This document shows positions 1 to 8,558 of a DNA stretch of 64,000 nucleotides, one piece after another (position 1 is the first letter of the stretch; every line of letters begins with the position of its first letter). Source of the DNA: Labrenzia sp. VG12. Lineage in GTDB: Bacteria; Pseudomonadota; Alphaproteobacteria; Rhizobiales; Stappiaceae. The DNA lies in the NCBI RefSeq assembly GCF_002237595.1, contig NZ_CP022529.1, positions 2,232,001 through 2,296,000 of the forward strand, in the 5' to 3' direction. The position numbers and the translations under genes were made by a program. The notes below the pieces were generated by a model. The model made no database searches. It was not told where the DNA came from and worked only from the letters and a program-made list of their open reading frames with translations.

Positions 1-454
1 CGCGGTCCCGCAAGTCCTGTTCCAGCGAGCGCGTGGCCACCATGCAGCCACAGCCGGCATTGTGGAACCGCCGCAGCCAGCTGTAGGACCAGGCCAGGGG
101 AACCGGCAACCGCGCGGAAACATATTCGGGAAACCGGGTGTGGTAGCTGGTCGTGAACGGACGCCCGGTCTTTTTCGCAACACTGGCGGCCAGCAGACCC
201 AGCGGTCCTTCTGTTGCAATGTGAAGGTGCTCGCAGCCATGTTCTTCGATCTTGCGCCGAACGATGCCGCGATGGGTCAGGGACAGCCTGATTTCTGGAT
301 AGGTCGGGCACGGCAGGGTCTTGAATTCCTGCGGGGACAGCACTTCGACCCTGACACCGATGGCCTCAAGCTCTTCCGCGGTGCGTTCCAGCGAGCGGAC
401 CACGCCGTTGATTTGCGGATGCCAGGCATCCGTCACGATAAGAATGGAACTCAT
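1..454 (-). CDS. Glycosyltransferase family 4 protein, N-terminal part (cut by window edge)
   Basis: Reading leftward from an ATG at 454, the frame is open to the window edge (about 151 residues). It begins MSSILIVTDAWHPQINGVVR, the typical start of GT-B glycosyltransferases of the GT4 family, including the MgtA/SqdX-like mannosyl- and sulfoquinovosyltransferases. It continues with GP.GLLAASVAKKTGRPF.TSYHTRFPEY, the usual region of the N-terminal Rossmann domain with the conserved SYHTRFPEY segment. The C-terminal nucleotide-sugar-binding half lies outside the window. The ATG overlaps the stop of the upstream metallophosphoesterase gene as ATGA, so the two are translationally coupled. The exact donor and acceptor cannot be read from this part; a role in a glycolipid or envelope glycan is inferred. 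Confidence 0.8.
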   Translation of the reverse strand, partial: MSSILIVTDAWHPQINGVVRSLERTAEELEAIGVRVEVLSPQEFKTLPCPTYPEIRLSLTHRGIVRRKIEEHGCEHLHIATEGPLGLLAASVAKKTGRPFTTSYHTRFPEYVSARLPVPLAWSYSWLRRFHNAGCGCMVATRSLEQDLRDR

Positions 455-1254
455 GCGGCGACCGGTGCTTCCTTGGATTTCGGCCGCACCGCTTTCGTCT
501 GGGTCTTGTCCACCCATCTGATCACCTCAAACGTGCCATCATGGTGCTCGGCGACCGCTGTACAACTCTCTACCCAGTCACCCGTATTGATATAGTGGAT
601 CCCGTCGAGATCCCTGTCGGCCGCGTGGTGGATGTGACCGCAGATCACACCGTCAACCCCCTGCCGGCGCGCTTCGTCGGACAGCGCCTCTTCGAACCGG
701 CCGATGAAACTTACGGCGTTTTTCACCTTCAGCTTCGCCCAGGCGGACAGGGACCAGTAGGTCAGTCCAAGGTTCCTGCGCACAAAATTGACCCAGGTGT
801 TGATGCCAAGGGCGGTCACATAGGCCTTGTCGCCGAAAAAGGCCAGCCACTTGGCGTGCCGGATAACTACATCGAACTGATCGCCGTGGATCACCAGGTA
901 GCGCTTGCCGTTGGCGGCCTCGTGAATGATGCTGTCGGTCACCTCGACACCACCGAAATGGGTACCGAGAAAACTGCGCAGGAACTCGTCGTGATTGCCG
1001 GGGATATAGATGATCCGGGCTCCCTTGCGGCCCTTGCGCAGGATTTTCTGAACCACATCATTGTGCAGTTGCGGCCAGTACCAGGACCGCTTCAACCGCC
1101 AGCCATCGGCGATATCGCCGACCAGGTAGATGGTCTCGGCGTCGTGATCCTTCAGAAAGTCGAGCAGCATCTCCGCCTGGCAGCCGCGCGTGCCAAGATG
1201 AACGTCCGACAGAAACAATGCCCGGTAATGCCGCGATCCCTCGGCGGTCGACAT
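451..1254 (-). CDS. UDP-2,3-diacylglucosamine diphosphatase-like metallophosphoesterase
   Basis: A 267-residue calcineurin-like phosphoesterase. The metal-binding motifs appear in order: DVHLG (about residue 17), GDIADGW (46), GNHDEF (86), HGDQFD (123) and GHIHH (207). This set and length fit the LpxH-like group that hydrolyses UDP-2,3-diacylglucosamine in lipid A synthesis. Alphaproteobacteria often use LpxI for that step, so this paralogue may act on another envelope nucleotide-sugar lipid. The start at 1254 was chosen because a GGAG lies 8 bases upstream; an in-frame upstream start at 1299 has no such site. The stop overlaps the start of a GT4 glycosyltransferase, and the pairing supports a glycolipid or lipopolysaccharide role (inference). 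Confidence 0.85.
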   Translation of the reverse strand: MSTAEGSRHYRALFLSDVHLGTRGCQAEMLLDFLKDHDAETIYLVGDIADGWRLKRSWYWPQLHNDVVQKILRKGRKGARIIYIPGNHDEFLRSFLGTHFGGVEVTDSIIHEAANGKRYLVIHGDQFDVVIRHAKWLAFFGDKAYVTALGINTWVNFVRRNLGLTYWSLSAWAKLKVKNAVSFIGRFEEALSDEARRQGVDGVICGHIHHAADRDLDGIHYINTGDWVESCTAVAEHHDGTFEVIRWVDKTQTKAVRPKSKEAPVAA

Positions 1255-1490
1255 GGCAATTCTCCAAATTCCTATTGGGGCGCTATAGACGCGATTCAAG
1301 TATCACTATTATGACAATTAAGCCGTCTTCCTTCCCTGATTTTGTTTTCCGCCTTCATGATTAATACGTGGACACGCGCCGGATTTACATCGCGATGTCT
1401 CAGCGGCAGGCCCGTAGCAGCTTCCCGTTTGACACTGCGCGACCTGAGCGTCCACAAAGACGCTTAAAGTGATCGGACGGGAGACATTCC

Positions 1491-2270
1491 ATGGACCTTG
1501 GACTGAAGGGCAAAAAAGCAATCATCTGCGCATCCAGCCGCGGGCTCGGCCGGGGCTGCGCCGAGGCGCTCGCCGAAGCCGGCTGTTCCGTCGTCCTGAA
1601 CGGGCGCGACGAAGCTGTTCTGGCGGAGACGCGGGCGGCACTGGAGACCCGCTTCGGCGTTGACGTCACCGCTGTTGCGGCCGATGTCTCGACCCAGTCA
1701 GGCCAACAGGCCCTGCTTGCCGCCTGTCCCGACCCCGACATTCTGGTCAACAACAACGGTGGCCCGCCCCGCAAGGACTATACCGAGCTTGATCGCGAGG
1801 CGCTGATCAGCGGTGCGATTCAGAATTTCGTAACGCCGGTAGAGCTGATCCAGGCGGTAACGCCCGGCATGAAGGCACGCGGTTTCGGCCGTGTCGTCAA
1901 CATCACTTCGCTCTCCGTCAAGATGCCGATCGAGGGTCTCGACCTCTCCAGCGGCGCGCGCGCCGGCCTGACGGCCTTTCTGGCGGGTGTCTGCCGCCAG
2001 CTTGCCCCGCACGGCATCACGATCAACAACCTGCTCCCTGGCAAGATGGATACCGACCGGCTGAAGGGTGGCTTCACGCGCACGGCTGAACAGACCGGCA
2101 GGAGCCTCGACGACATCCGCGCGGAACAGGCCGCCGGCATTCCGGCCAAACGCTTCGGCAATGCGGAAGAATTCGGCCAGACCTGTGCCTTCCTGTGCTC
2201 CCGGCACGCCGGCTACATCACCGGCCAGAACATCCTGATGGATGGCGGGCTCTACCCCGCGGCGTTTTGA
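1491..2270 (+). CDS. SDR family oxidoreductase, atypical (BKR-like)
   Basis: A 259-residue Rossmann protein of the short-chain dehydrogenase/reductase superfamily. The cofactor motif is altered: ASSRGLGRG (residues 14-22) replaces TGxxxGxG. The NNxG segment reads VNNNGGPP. The catalytic Ser is present (NITSLS, about 140), but the YxxxK pair is missing; the corresponding stretch reads DLSSGARAGL, giving Ser and Arg. A subgroup of beta-ketoacyl-ACP-reductase-like SDRs with imperfect cofactor and catalytic motifs is known, and this protein matches its pattern. GGGAGA six bases before the ATG fixes the start. It is monocistronic. The substrate is unknown, and the lost Tyr/Lys suggests altered chemistry or a non-reductase role. 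Confidence 0.85.
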   Translation: MDLGLKGKKAIICASSRGLGRGCAEALAEAGCSVVLNGRDEAVLAETRAALETRFGVDVTAVAADVSTQSGQQALLAACPDPDILVNNNGGPPRKDYTELDREALISGAIQNFVTPVELIQAVTPGMKARGFGRVVNITSLSVKMPIEGLDLSSGARAGLTAFLAGVCRQLAPHGITINNLLPGKMDTDRLKGGFTRTAEQTGRSLDDIRAEQAAGIPAKRFGNAEEFGQTCAFLCSRHAGYITGQNILMDGGLYPAAF

Positions 2271-2297
2271 GGGCGGAGAGCCTCCCTCTCACACAGG

Positions 2298-3536
2298 TCA
2301 TCGAAAGCTTATGCCGAGGTTCGACGCCACGACGCCGGTGGCGTCGCTGCCTTCATTGATCCCCACGAGCACAAATTGATCCTCTTGCTTTTGAACAAGC
2401 GCTCCACCGCTGCCACCACGCGTGCTTTGGCAGGTATGTCGGAGCTCTGTGCCCACTTTTGAAACAATCGTGCAAAGGTTGGACGTATCGCACCTTCCGC
2501 CATGCAGGAAGTTTTGAAGGTTGTTCATCTCCGCCATGGCGCGCCGGTGCATGGAAATCGCGTTGAGGCCGCAAAAGGCGGTTGGCTCAAACAGGACCGG
2601 ATCTGCCGCCTGGATGGTTTCGAAACGAGCCTGGAACGCGATCGGGAACACCCGGGCATCCAACTGGTCGAGCTCTGATCCGTCGTCAGGCCGCCGCGCG
2701 GGCGCCGCAACCAGATCCATGCTGCGCGGCGCTCGAAATCCAACGGCCTGATTGTCTCCGTCGATACAGTGCTCGGCCGTGAACGCGAGTTGAACGAGCG
2801 CATCCTGGCCACTTGCCACATAATTCTCAGGCATTGTCGCGACGGATGCGGAGCAAACAGCTTCGCCTGTGTCTGCGGACAGGATGCCATTGAATGACAA
2901 ATGGTCTGCACCGGCAAGGAACGCACCGTCTCCAAAACAGGCGTCAACATAGGTAGCTTCGGCGGTCAGACAGGTTTTCAAGGTTTCCGGTGAGTTTGTG
3001 TGGTCTTGCACGCACAGATCACCATAGGCATCTTCGATCACGCATTGTCTGTTTCCGTCACACACGGTGTCGAACAGGACTTGAACAGCTGCATCGCATG
3101 TCACCTTTTCAGCGTCGATTGCAGCCTGGTCGGCCTCAAGAGAACGGGCTCGCCACCTGGAGGCTGCTCCTGAAGCCCCGCCGAACTGATCGCGGGCCTT
3201 TTTCGGAGAGACAACCTGCTCGATACAACCAGCACAGCTGAAATCGGCAAATGTCCAGGAAATCCGCGAACTCGAGTTGACGTCGTCCCGGGTTGAAGAC
3301 CCCAAATCCTCCTGCGCAATCACGAAGTCGGAGAAACCAAGCGTCTGAAGCCGGTTTCTGTTTCCAAGAAGCTCAGTCGGGAAATTTTGCGGGTTCAGCC
3401 GATCAAGAAAGTCGTCCTGAAATGCTGCGCCTCCAACCTTAAAGTCACTCACGCCGGGGGTAAGGTCCTGCGCGACGGAACTGACCGGGAACAGGGCAAC
3501 CGGAACAAGAACGAGAGACATGAAAAGGCGAGACAT
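2298..3536 (-). CDS. Secreted trypsin-like serine protease
   Basis: A 412-residue protein with a Sec signal peptide (residues 1-22, ending SSVAQ). The C-terminal 200 residues look like a chymotrypsin-fold peptidase: FTAEHCID supplies the His (TAxHC) and STRGGSGGAL supplies the Ser. The usual GDSGG is GGSGG here, so the oxyanion-loop Asp is replaced by Gly. A candidate catalytic Asp is in QLDARVF (about 293). The N-terminal 180 residues contain several Cys (CAGC, CDGNRQC) that may form disulfides and match no family I recognise. It lies 12 bases downstream of a membrane-protein gene on the same strand, so the two are probably cotranscribed. The target is unknown. Confidence 0.75.
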   Translation of the reverse strand: MSRLFMSLVLVPVALFPVSSVAQDLTPGVSDFKVGGAAFQDDFLDRLNPQNFPTELLGNRNRLQTLGFSDFVIAQEDLGSSTRDDVNSSSRISWTFADFSCAGCIEQVVSPKKARDQFGGASGAASRWRARSLEADQAAIDAEKVTCDAAVQVLFDTVCDGNRQCVIEDAYGDLCVQDHTNSPETLKTCLTAEATYVDACFGDGAFLAGADHLSFNGILSADTGEAVCSASVATMPENYVASGQDALVQLAFTAEHCIDGDNQAVGFRAPRSMDLVAAPARRPDDGSELDQLDARVFPIAFQARFETIQAADPVLFEPTAFCGLNAISMHRRAMAEMNNLQNFLHGGRCDTSNLCTIVSKVGTELRHTCQSTRGGSGGALVQKQEDQFVLVGINEGSDATGVVASNLGISFR

Positions 3537-3548
3537 GGCGTTTCCTCG

Positions 3549-4412
3549 TCAACGTGTCGAAAGGCGCTCCTCGGCAAAAGGATTGCGCGTAGGTGGCACA
3601 GTGGAAATTCCGGATTTTCCGAGCTGTTCGACGGACAATCTCAAATGATCTCTCAGCCTTCGAAGACCGGCCAGTTCGTTGGGCTGGCAGCTCTCGAAAT
3701 AGGTTTTGCTGTATGTCAGCCAGACGTCCTGTTCTGGAGACAAGTCTCCGGCCACAGGACAGCTGCGCTCCGCCGCGCTGGTCAAGCCGGGACTGTTCGG
3801 GAACTGCTCCCAGAACAACCTGGTCAGCTCGCCTGCTCTTTCTCTCGACAATTGCCCATTTGAAGCAGCCCCCTGAGCCGATTTCATATCGAGCGCCAGG
3901 ACGTCCAGCTGAACCTTGTCCTCACCCGAGGCGCAGATTTTCGCGTGACCCAGGATGGCATCCATCTTTTTCACCCAACTGACAGGGTCCTGATCGCACC
4001 AGTCAGGCCTGGGCTGAGAAGTCTTTGGCAGCACAGCGTCGATTGTCGCAGAGTAGGTACGGAAACCGATCCCAAGCGATTTCGACAGCGCTTCGGTTTC
4101 CCAGATCAATGAAGCCGTTACAGGATCCCGTTGATCTGACCAGGGGTTTGAGGCCTGGTCGACAAGGTATTTCGTGCCAGCCCATGTTCCCCAGAAGAAA
4201 AGCAGAAAAAGACAACCGAGTTTGCCGACAAGCCCCAGCTGCAGGTTTTGGGGACCGCTGCCGCGCAAGAGCGCATAGACCCCTCCCCCGCCGATCAGGA
4301 TTCCGGCCGCAATCTCGATAATGGTGTTGCTTGTCGAAGAAATCGTGATGGCCGAAAGCACCCCGACCGTGCCGCCAAACGCCGCGACCATAAGAGCATA
4401 AAAGAAATTCAT
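3549..4412 (-). CDS. Hypothetical membrane protein, partner of the adjacent protease
   Basis: A 287-residue protein that I do not recognise. Three hydrophobic segments lie near the N-terminus (about residues 5-25, 30-50 and 60-80), the second being glycine-rich (GILIGGGGVYALL). They are followed by about 200 soluble residues with scattered Cys (CDQD, CASGED, SCPV, ESCQ) and no catalytic signature I can name. It precedes the secreted trypsin-like protease by 12 bases on the same strand, which implies an operon. A role in anchoring, presenting or regulating the protease is inference only. Confidence 0.7.
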   Translation of the reverse strand: MNFFYALMVAAFGGTVGVLSAITISSTSNTIIEIAAGILIGGGGVYALLRGSGPQNLQLGLVGKLGCLFLLFFWGTWAGTKYLVDQASNPWSDQRDPVTASLIWETEALSKSLGIGFRTYSATIDAVLPKTSQPRPDWCDQDPVSWVKKMDAILGHAKICASGEDKVQLDVLALDMKSAQGAASNGQLSRERAGELTRLFWEQFPNSPGLTSAAERSCPVAGDLSPEQDVWLTYSKTYFESCQPNELAGLRRLRDHLRLSVEQLGKSGISTVPPTRNPFAEERLSTR

Positions 4413-4762
4413 GACCCCAACTCAACCGGATATCCCCAGGAAGAGATCATACACCCGAAAGACGAAGACTCGCAACGATACGCCGAGTCTATTCAATCGC
4501 CCGCAAACAAGTCGACAAAACATAAAAGCTTTCAAGACAATAGGCGAAACAATAGATACAGAAATCCATTCAATCATCTGAATATTGAAAATCACAGAAA
4601 TTACGCATCCATCAATAATTGAATATTATTCTACTCGGCAATCGAATTTGGGCGGCAAAACACGGCGCCTTTATCCGCTAAACCAGTTTGCTCCAGCTTC
4701 TCCCGGCAACTGGACCCCACCGGACCCGACACACAAGATGTCCGGTTTGAAATCCGCCAAGC
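4413..4762. other. AT-rich intergenic region, no gene seen
   Basis: This stretch is noticeably richer in A and T than its surroundings. It separates the upstream end of the membrane-protein/protease pair from the FadL terminator. No frame in it has a plausible start, ribosome site and codon use. It presumably carries the promoter of the leftward pair. Confidence 0.5.
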
Positions 4763-4790
4763 AAAAAGGCCGGAGCAATGCCCCGGCCTC
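4763..4790 (-). terminator. Rho-independent terminator of the FadL-type gene
   Basis: On the minus strand the stem AGGCCGG pairs with CCGGCCT around a 9-base loop and is followed by a run of five T. It begins about 25 bases beyond the stop codon of the FadL-type porin gene. Confidence 0.85.
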
Positions 4791-4815
4791 TCGTCAAGAC
4801 GCTGCTGAGCTGGTC

Positions 4816-6078
4816 TTAGAACTTGTAGCGCAGCGATGCGGAGATGATGTTGACGTGGCTGTCGACATCGGCGGTGTAGGTGCCGAAGGTGGCGTTATAG
4901 TCCTGGTGCCCAGGCGCAATGTTGATCTTGGTCGCTTCCGGAATGATGTGGGTATAGCCCAGATCGAACGACATATGCTTGTTGAATTCATAGGTCGCAC
5001 CGGCAGACAGCCACCAGCGATTGTTGTCCGGCAGGCGGGTGGAACGGATGTCCTCGTCGATCGGCGAGATCTCGTAGCCGAGACCGGCCCGAAGGGTCAG
5101 CTGATCGTTGAAGTCATATTCACCACCGAGCGAGAAGAACCAGCCGTCATCATAGTTGAAATGCAGCGTGGTCAGCGTCGCGCCACTGGTGTCGGAAATT
5201 GCGCGCGGCGACTTCAGACGGCTCCAGTTGGTCCATTCGACCGTTCCCAGAACGCGGATCTTGTCGGTGATCTTCTGACGCGCGGAGATGTTGACCATGT
5301 CCGGTGTCACGACACCAAGGCCGATCGCGCTGGTGACGCCCCCCACGATCAGATCGCCATCAAGGTCATGACCAACACCGGAGCGATAGCCGATGCCGAT
5401 CTCGGTGCCTTCCCACGGACGCACGGTCAGACCGGCGGTCACGCCGAAGCCGACATCATCCCCCTTGATCTCGTTGGAGCGCGGAAAGCCGGCACCGGAC
5501 GTGGCGTCAGCGGATTTCAGCGACACTTTCAGGTACTGGACCTGAACACCGACCGCGACCGACACCATCTCGTTGATCTGCAACGCAACCGCCGGGTTGA
5601 CGTTCATCGAGAACACGGACGAGGAGCGGGAGTAGAACTGGGCCGCCCAGTTGAAATCCGGCTTGGTGGAGAGACCGAACGGGGCGTTGATACCAACACC
5701 GAAGATGAGCTGGTCATTCAGCCGGTACGCCGCATAGGACGCCGGAATGAACGCGTCGGACGCGAGGTCGCCGCTGCCGATGGACGAGGTTCCCAGAAAG
5801 CCGCCCGACAGGGTACCGTTAACCTCCGAGACAGGGAACAGCCCCGTGTTGTGCGCCTCGACGGTCAGGCCCTTCTGAGCCCCCATCAACGAAGCCGGGT
5901 TCCAGTACATGGACGAAATGCCGCCGCCCGTTGTGCCGTAACCGGCAAAAGACATGCCCTGATAATAGGAGCTCTGCTCACGCAGGGCGAAGCCGCCGGC
6001 ATGCGCCGCGCCTACAACCATAGATAGCGCGACCGCGGTCGACGCAAATAGAACTGTTTTTTTGTTTGCCCACGACAT
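4816..6078 (-). CDS. FadL/TodX-type outer-membrane transport protein
   Basis: A 420-residue outer-membrane beta-barrel of the OMPP1/FadL/TodX family, which passes long-chain fatty acids or other hydrophobic compounds through the outer membrane. It has a signal peptide (residues 1-27, ending GAAHA). The mature N-terminus GGFALREQSS and the SSMYWNPASL motif are the conserved hatch-domain signatures. The C-terminus alternates as SLRYKF, with the terminal Phe typical of barrel insertion. The start at 6078 is supported by GGAGG just upstream; longer in-frame starts would add residues before the signal peptide. It is monocistronic with its own terminator. The natural ligand cannot be told from sequence. 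Confidence 0.9.
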   Translation of the reverse strand: MSWANKKTVLFASTAVALSMVVGAAHAGGFALREQSSYYQGMSFAGYGTTGGGISSMYWNPASLMGAQKGLTVEAHNTGLFPVSEVNGTLSGGFLGTSSIGSGDLASDAFIPASYAAYRLNDQLIFGVGINAPFGLSTKPDFNWAAQFYSRSSSVFSMNVNPAVALQINEMVSVAVGVQVQYLKVSLKSADATSGAGFPRSNEIKGDDVGFGVTAGLTVRPWEGTEIGIGYRSGVGHDLDGDLIVGGVTSAIGLGVVTPDMVNISARQKITDKIRVLGTVEWTNWSRLKSPRAISDTSGATLTTLHFNYDDGWFFSLGGEYDFNDQLTLRAGLGYEISPIDEDIRSTRLPDNNRWWLSAGATYEFNKHMSFDLGYTHIIPEATKINIAPGHQDYNATFGTYTADVDSHVNIISASLRYKF

Positions 6079-6617
6079 GGTGTTTCCTCCCATCCCCTTC
6101 CCGCTGGGTGATTCATGACAACTGATGACAGAATTCCCGGAGAAGGCGCCCGGTTTCAACACAATATTGGGACTGGGGATTGGCAGAAAATCGCTTGCTG
6201 CATTGCAATATAGTCAGGAATTTCCCTTAGGTTTCGGCTGAACGTCCGCTCATCACCCAAAAATCGATAAGTTCAGAGACACTTCGTCACATGATCGACA
6301 CAAGTTGACTCTTTTGCCCAAAAAAGAGGCAGAAAAAATACCAGCTTCCGATAACGTAAATTAGCCATTGAACGTTGCGGCTTTGCCACACGTGTCGTTA
6401 GGGAACACGGGTAGGTTGTTGGACAAATGACCTGAAGACCCTCGGTAAAATCACCAATAAAATGACTTTACGGCAACCCATTTGTCTCAACGCCCGGGAT
6501 AGCACTGAAGGAACGGGCCAGCGGTAAAATGTCAGGAGCTGCCGAGAGAATGGGTGCGAAGATCGGTGATACCGGCACCGCGTTCCTGTGCGCGCTGCCG
6601 GTTCATCTGTCGCCTGC
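6079..6617. other. Intergenic region upstream of the FadL-type gene, no gene seen
   Basis: About 540 bases between the start of the FadL-type gene and the stop of the TRAP binding protein. No frame on either strand looks coding. The part near 6160-6370 is AT-rich and probably holds the FadL promoter. I see no clear terminator for the thi operon here. Confidence 0.5.
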
Positions 6618-7718
6618 TTAGCCGTCCCGCGCCGACATAAAATTGCGCATGGCGATGCTGCTCCACGGGGCCAGACGCTCCCGTGCCGCCTGATGGCTTT
6701 CCTGGATGCGCCCGGCCAACGGATCCCTTTCCGCAAATTCGGCAAGAACATCAGCGGCCGTTTCCCGCAGCGCTGCCAGAACCGGCTCCGGATACGGCCG
6801 GACCGTCACGCCGTCTTCTTCCTGCAGCAGTTTCAGGCTGCCGGCGTTCTGCCAGTCGCTTTCCGCCAGCGCCCGCCCGTTCTCGGCCCGGCAGGCGTCC
6901 AGCACGATGGCTCTCAGATCCTCCGGCAACCCGTCCAGAGCTGTTGTGTTGAAGAGAGCCTCCCCCGTGCCGTTCGGCTCGTGGAAGCCGGGCGAATAGT
7001 AGTTGTGCGCGACCTTCTGAAACCCCATCGCGCGATCCGACCAGGGCCCCAGGAATTCGGTCGCATCCAGAACGCCGCTCTGCAGGGCCTGGAACAATTC
7101 ACCCGGCGGCAGGCTGACCGGCGTGGCGCCGAGACGGCGCATCACCTCGCCCCCGAGGCCCGGCATGCGGATCTTCAGCCCTTTGAGATCATTAAGGCCT
7201 GCAATCTCGCGCTTGTACCAGCCGCCCATCTGGACGCCCGTATTGCCCGCCATGACCGGCTTCAGACCAAACGGCGCATAGAGCTCGTCCCAGAGCGCCT
7301 GCCCGCCGCCCTGCTCGATCCAGGCAATATGTTCATGCGGCAGGAGACCGAAGGGCACGGCCGTGAAATAGACAGAGGCCGGGATCTTGCCCTGCCAGAA
7401 GAAAGAAGCCGTGTGGGCCATCTGGGCTGTGCCGGCCGAAACCGCATCGAAGACGCCCAGCGCAGGCACCAGTTCCCCGGCGGCAAACAGGCGCACACGC
7501 ATGCGGCCACCCGACATCAGTTCGATCTGGTCTGCGATCCGCTGCGCGGTGATGCCGGGACCCGGCAGGTTCTTCGGCCAGGATGTGACCAGCTTCCATT
7601 CCAGCGTAGCCTGCTCCTGGGCAACAGCAGGCGCTGCCAGACCGGCAGCACCGGCCGCCGTCGCACCAAGCAAGGCGCGGCGGTTCACATGTGTCCTTTG
7701 GCCACTCGTCTTGTTCAT
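6618..7718 (-). CDS. TRAP transporter substrate-binding protein (TakP-like), thi operon
   Basis: A 366-residue DctP-family periplasmic binding protein. The N-terminus has a twin-arginine-type signal (VNRRALLGATAAGAAGLAAP, cleavage near AVAQ). The mature part, with KLVTSWPKNLPG, AGELVPALGVFDAVSAGTAQ, VPFGLLPHEH and AGNTGVQMGGW, closely resembles the 2-oxoacid-binding TakP subgroup. Its ATG lies one base after the TGA of thiD (TGAGATG), so the two genes are translationally coupled under the upstream TPP riboswitch. No dctQ or dctM partner genes are adjacent. The annotation is secure. The idea that the ligand is a thiamine precursor or related metabolite rests only on gene context. Confidence 0.9.
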   Translation of the reverse strand: MNKTSGQRTHVNRRALLGATAAGAAGLAAPAVAQEQATLEWKLVTSWPKNLPGPGITAQRIADQIELMSGGRMRVRLFAAGELVPALGVFDAVSAGTAQMAHTASFFWQGKIPASVYFTAVPFGLLPHEHIAWIEQGGGQALWDELYAPFGLKPVMAGNTGVQMGGWYKREIAGLNDLKGLKIRMPGLGGEVMRRLGATPVSLPPGELFQALQSGVLDATEFLGPWSDRAMGFQKVAHNYYSPGFHEPNGTGEALFNTTALDGLPEDLRAIVLDACRAENGRALAESDWQNAGSLKLLQEEDGVTVRPYPEPVLAALRETAADVLAEFAERDPLAGRIQESHQAARERLAPWSSIAMRNFMSARDG

Positions 7719-7719
7719 C

Positions 7720-8526
7720 TCACTTGCTCCAATAGCCGTGAAAATGGTGCACGGGCCCATGCCCGCTGCCGATCTGAAGCGTGTCGGCGGCCGCGATGGC
7801 GGCCTGGATATAAGCCTTGGCATCGGCAACCGCCTGATCCATCGACAGGCCTTTCGCAAGGCCGGCCGCGATGGTCGACGACAGGGTGCAGCCGGTGCCG
7901 TGGGTATTGCCGGTGTCGATCCGCCTGTCGCGCAACCAACGGGACGTGCCGTCCCTGGTCAGAAGCAGGTCCGCACTCTCTGCGCCTTCACCATGCCCGC
8001 CCTTGATCAGCACAGCCTTAGCGCCCAGCCCCAGCAGTTTCTCGCCCTGGGCCTTCATGTCCGCTTCGTCGCTCGCAAGGCCGGTTTCCAGCATGCGGGC
8101 GGCTTCATGAAGGTTCGGTGTGATGATATCGGCCAGCGGCACCAGTTCGGCCATCAGTGTTGTGACGGCACTGTCGGCGAGCAGCGGATCGCCGGAGGCG
8201 GCCACCATGACGGGGTCCAGCACAACGGGCCCCGTGGCGTGGGCTTTCAGCCCTTCGGCCAAGGCCTGAATGGTGTCCACGCGCGACAGCATGCCGATCT
8301 TGGTCGCCTTGACGGCCAGATCGGAATAGACCGCATCGATCTGGGCCCGGACAAACTCCGGTGGCACATCATGAATGGTGCTGACACCAAGCGTGTTCTG
8401 GGCCGTCAGCGCCGTCAGCACGCTGGCGCCGTAAACACCGTTTGCGGAAAAGGCTTTCAGGTCGGCCTGGACACCGGCGCCGCCGCCGCTGTCGGACCCT
8501 GCAATGGTTACCGCAATGGCGGTCAT
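7720..8526 (-). CDS. thiD: Hydroxymethylpyrimidine/phosphomethylpyrimidine kinase
   Basis: A 268-residue ribokinase-fold kinase that phosphorylates HMP and HMP-P to HMP-PP for thiamine synthesis in the cytosol. Diagnostic segments are TIAGSDSGGGAGVQADLKAF near the N-terminus, the AQNTLGV segment, and HGTGCTLSS near residue 209, which supplies the anion hole and catalytic base. Two in-frame ATGs occur at 8532 and 8526. GGGAG touches the first and is well spaced from the second, so 8526 was chosen. It lies about 30 bases downstream of thiM and is coupled to the TRAP binding-protein gene. Control by the TPP riboswitch ahead of thiM is expected. Confidence 0.95.
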   Translation of the reverse strand: MTAIAVTIAGSDSGGGAGVQADLKAFSANGVYGASVLTALTAQNTLGVSTIHDVPPEFVRAQIDAVYSDLAVKATKIGMLSRVDTIQALAEGLKAHATGPVVLDPVMVAASGDPLLADSAVTTLMAELVPLADIITPNLHEAARMLETGLASDEADMKAQGEKLLGLGAKAVLIKGGHGEGAESADLLLTRDGTSRWLRDRRIDTGNTHGTGCTLSSTIAAGLAKGLSMDQAVADAKAYIQAAIAAADTLQIGSGHGPVHHFHGYWSK

Positions 8527-8558
8527 CTGCATCTCCCGGGATGTGATTGGAATTGAAG

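Noticed and set aside
4640..4720. tRNA-like sequence (minus strand, GGTTTAGCGGATAAAGGCGCC)
   Set aside because: It resembles a D-arm region by eye, but the stems do not pair and no acceptor or T-arm is found.
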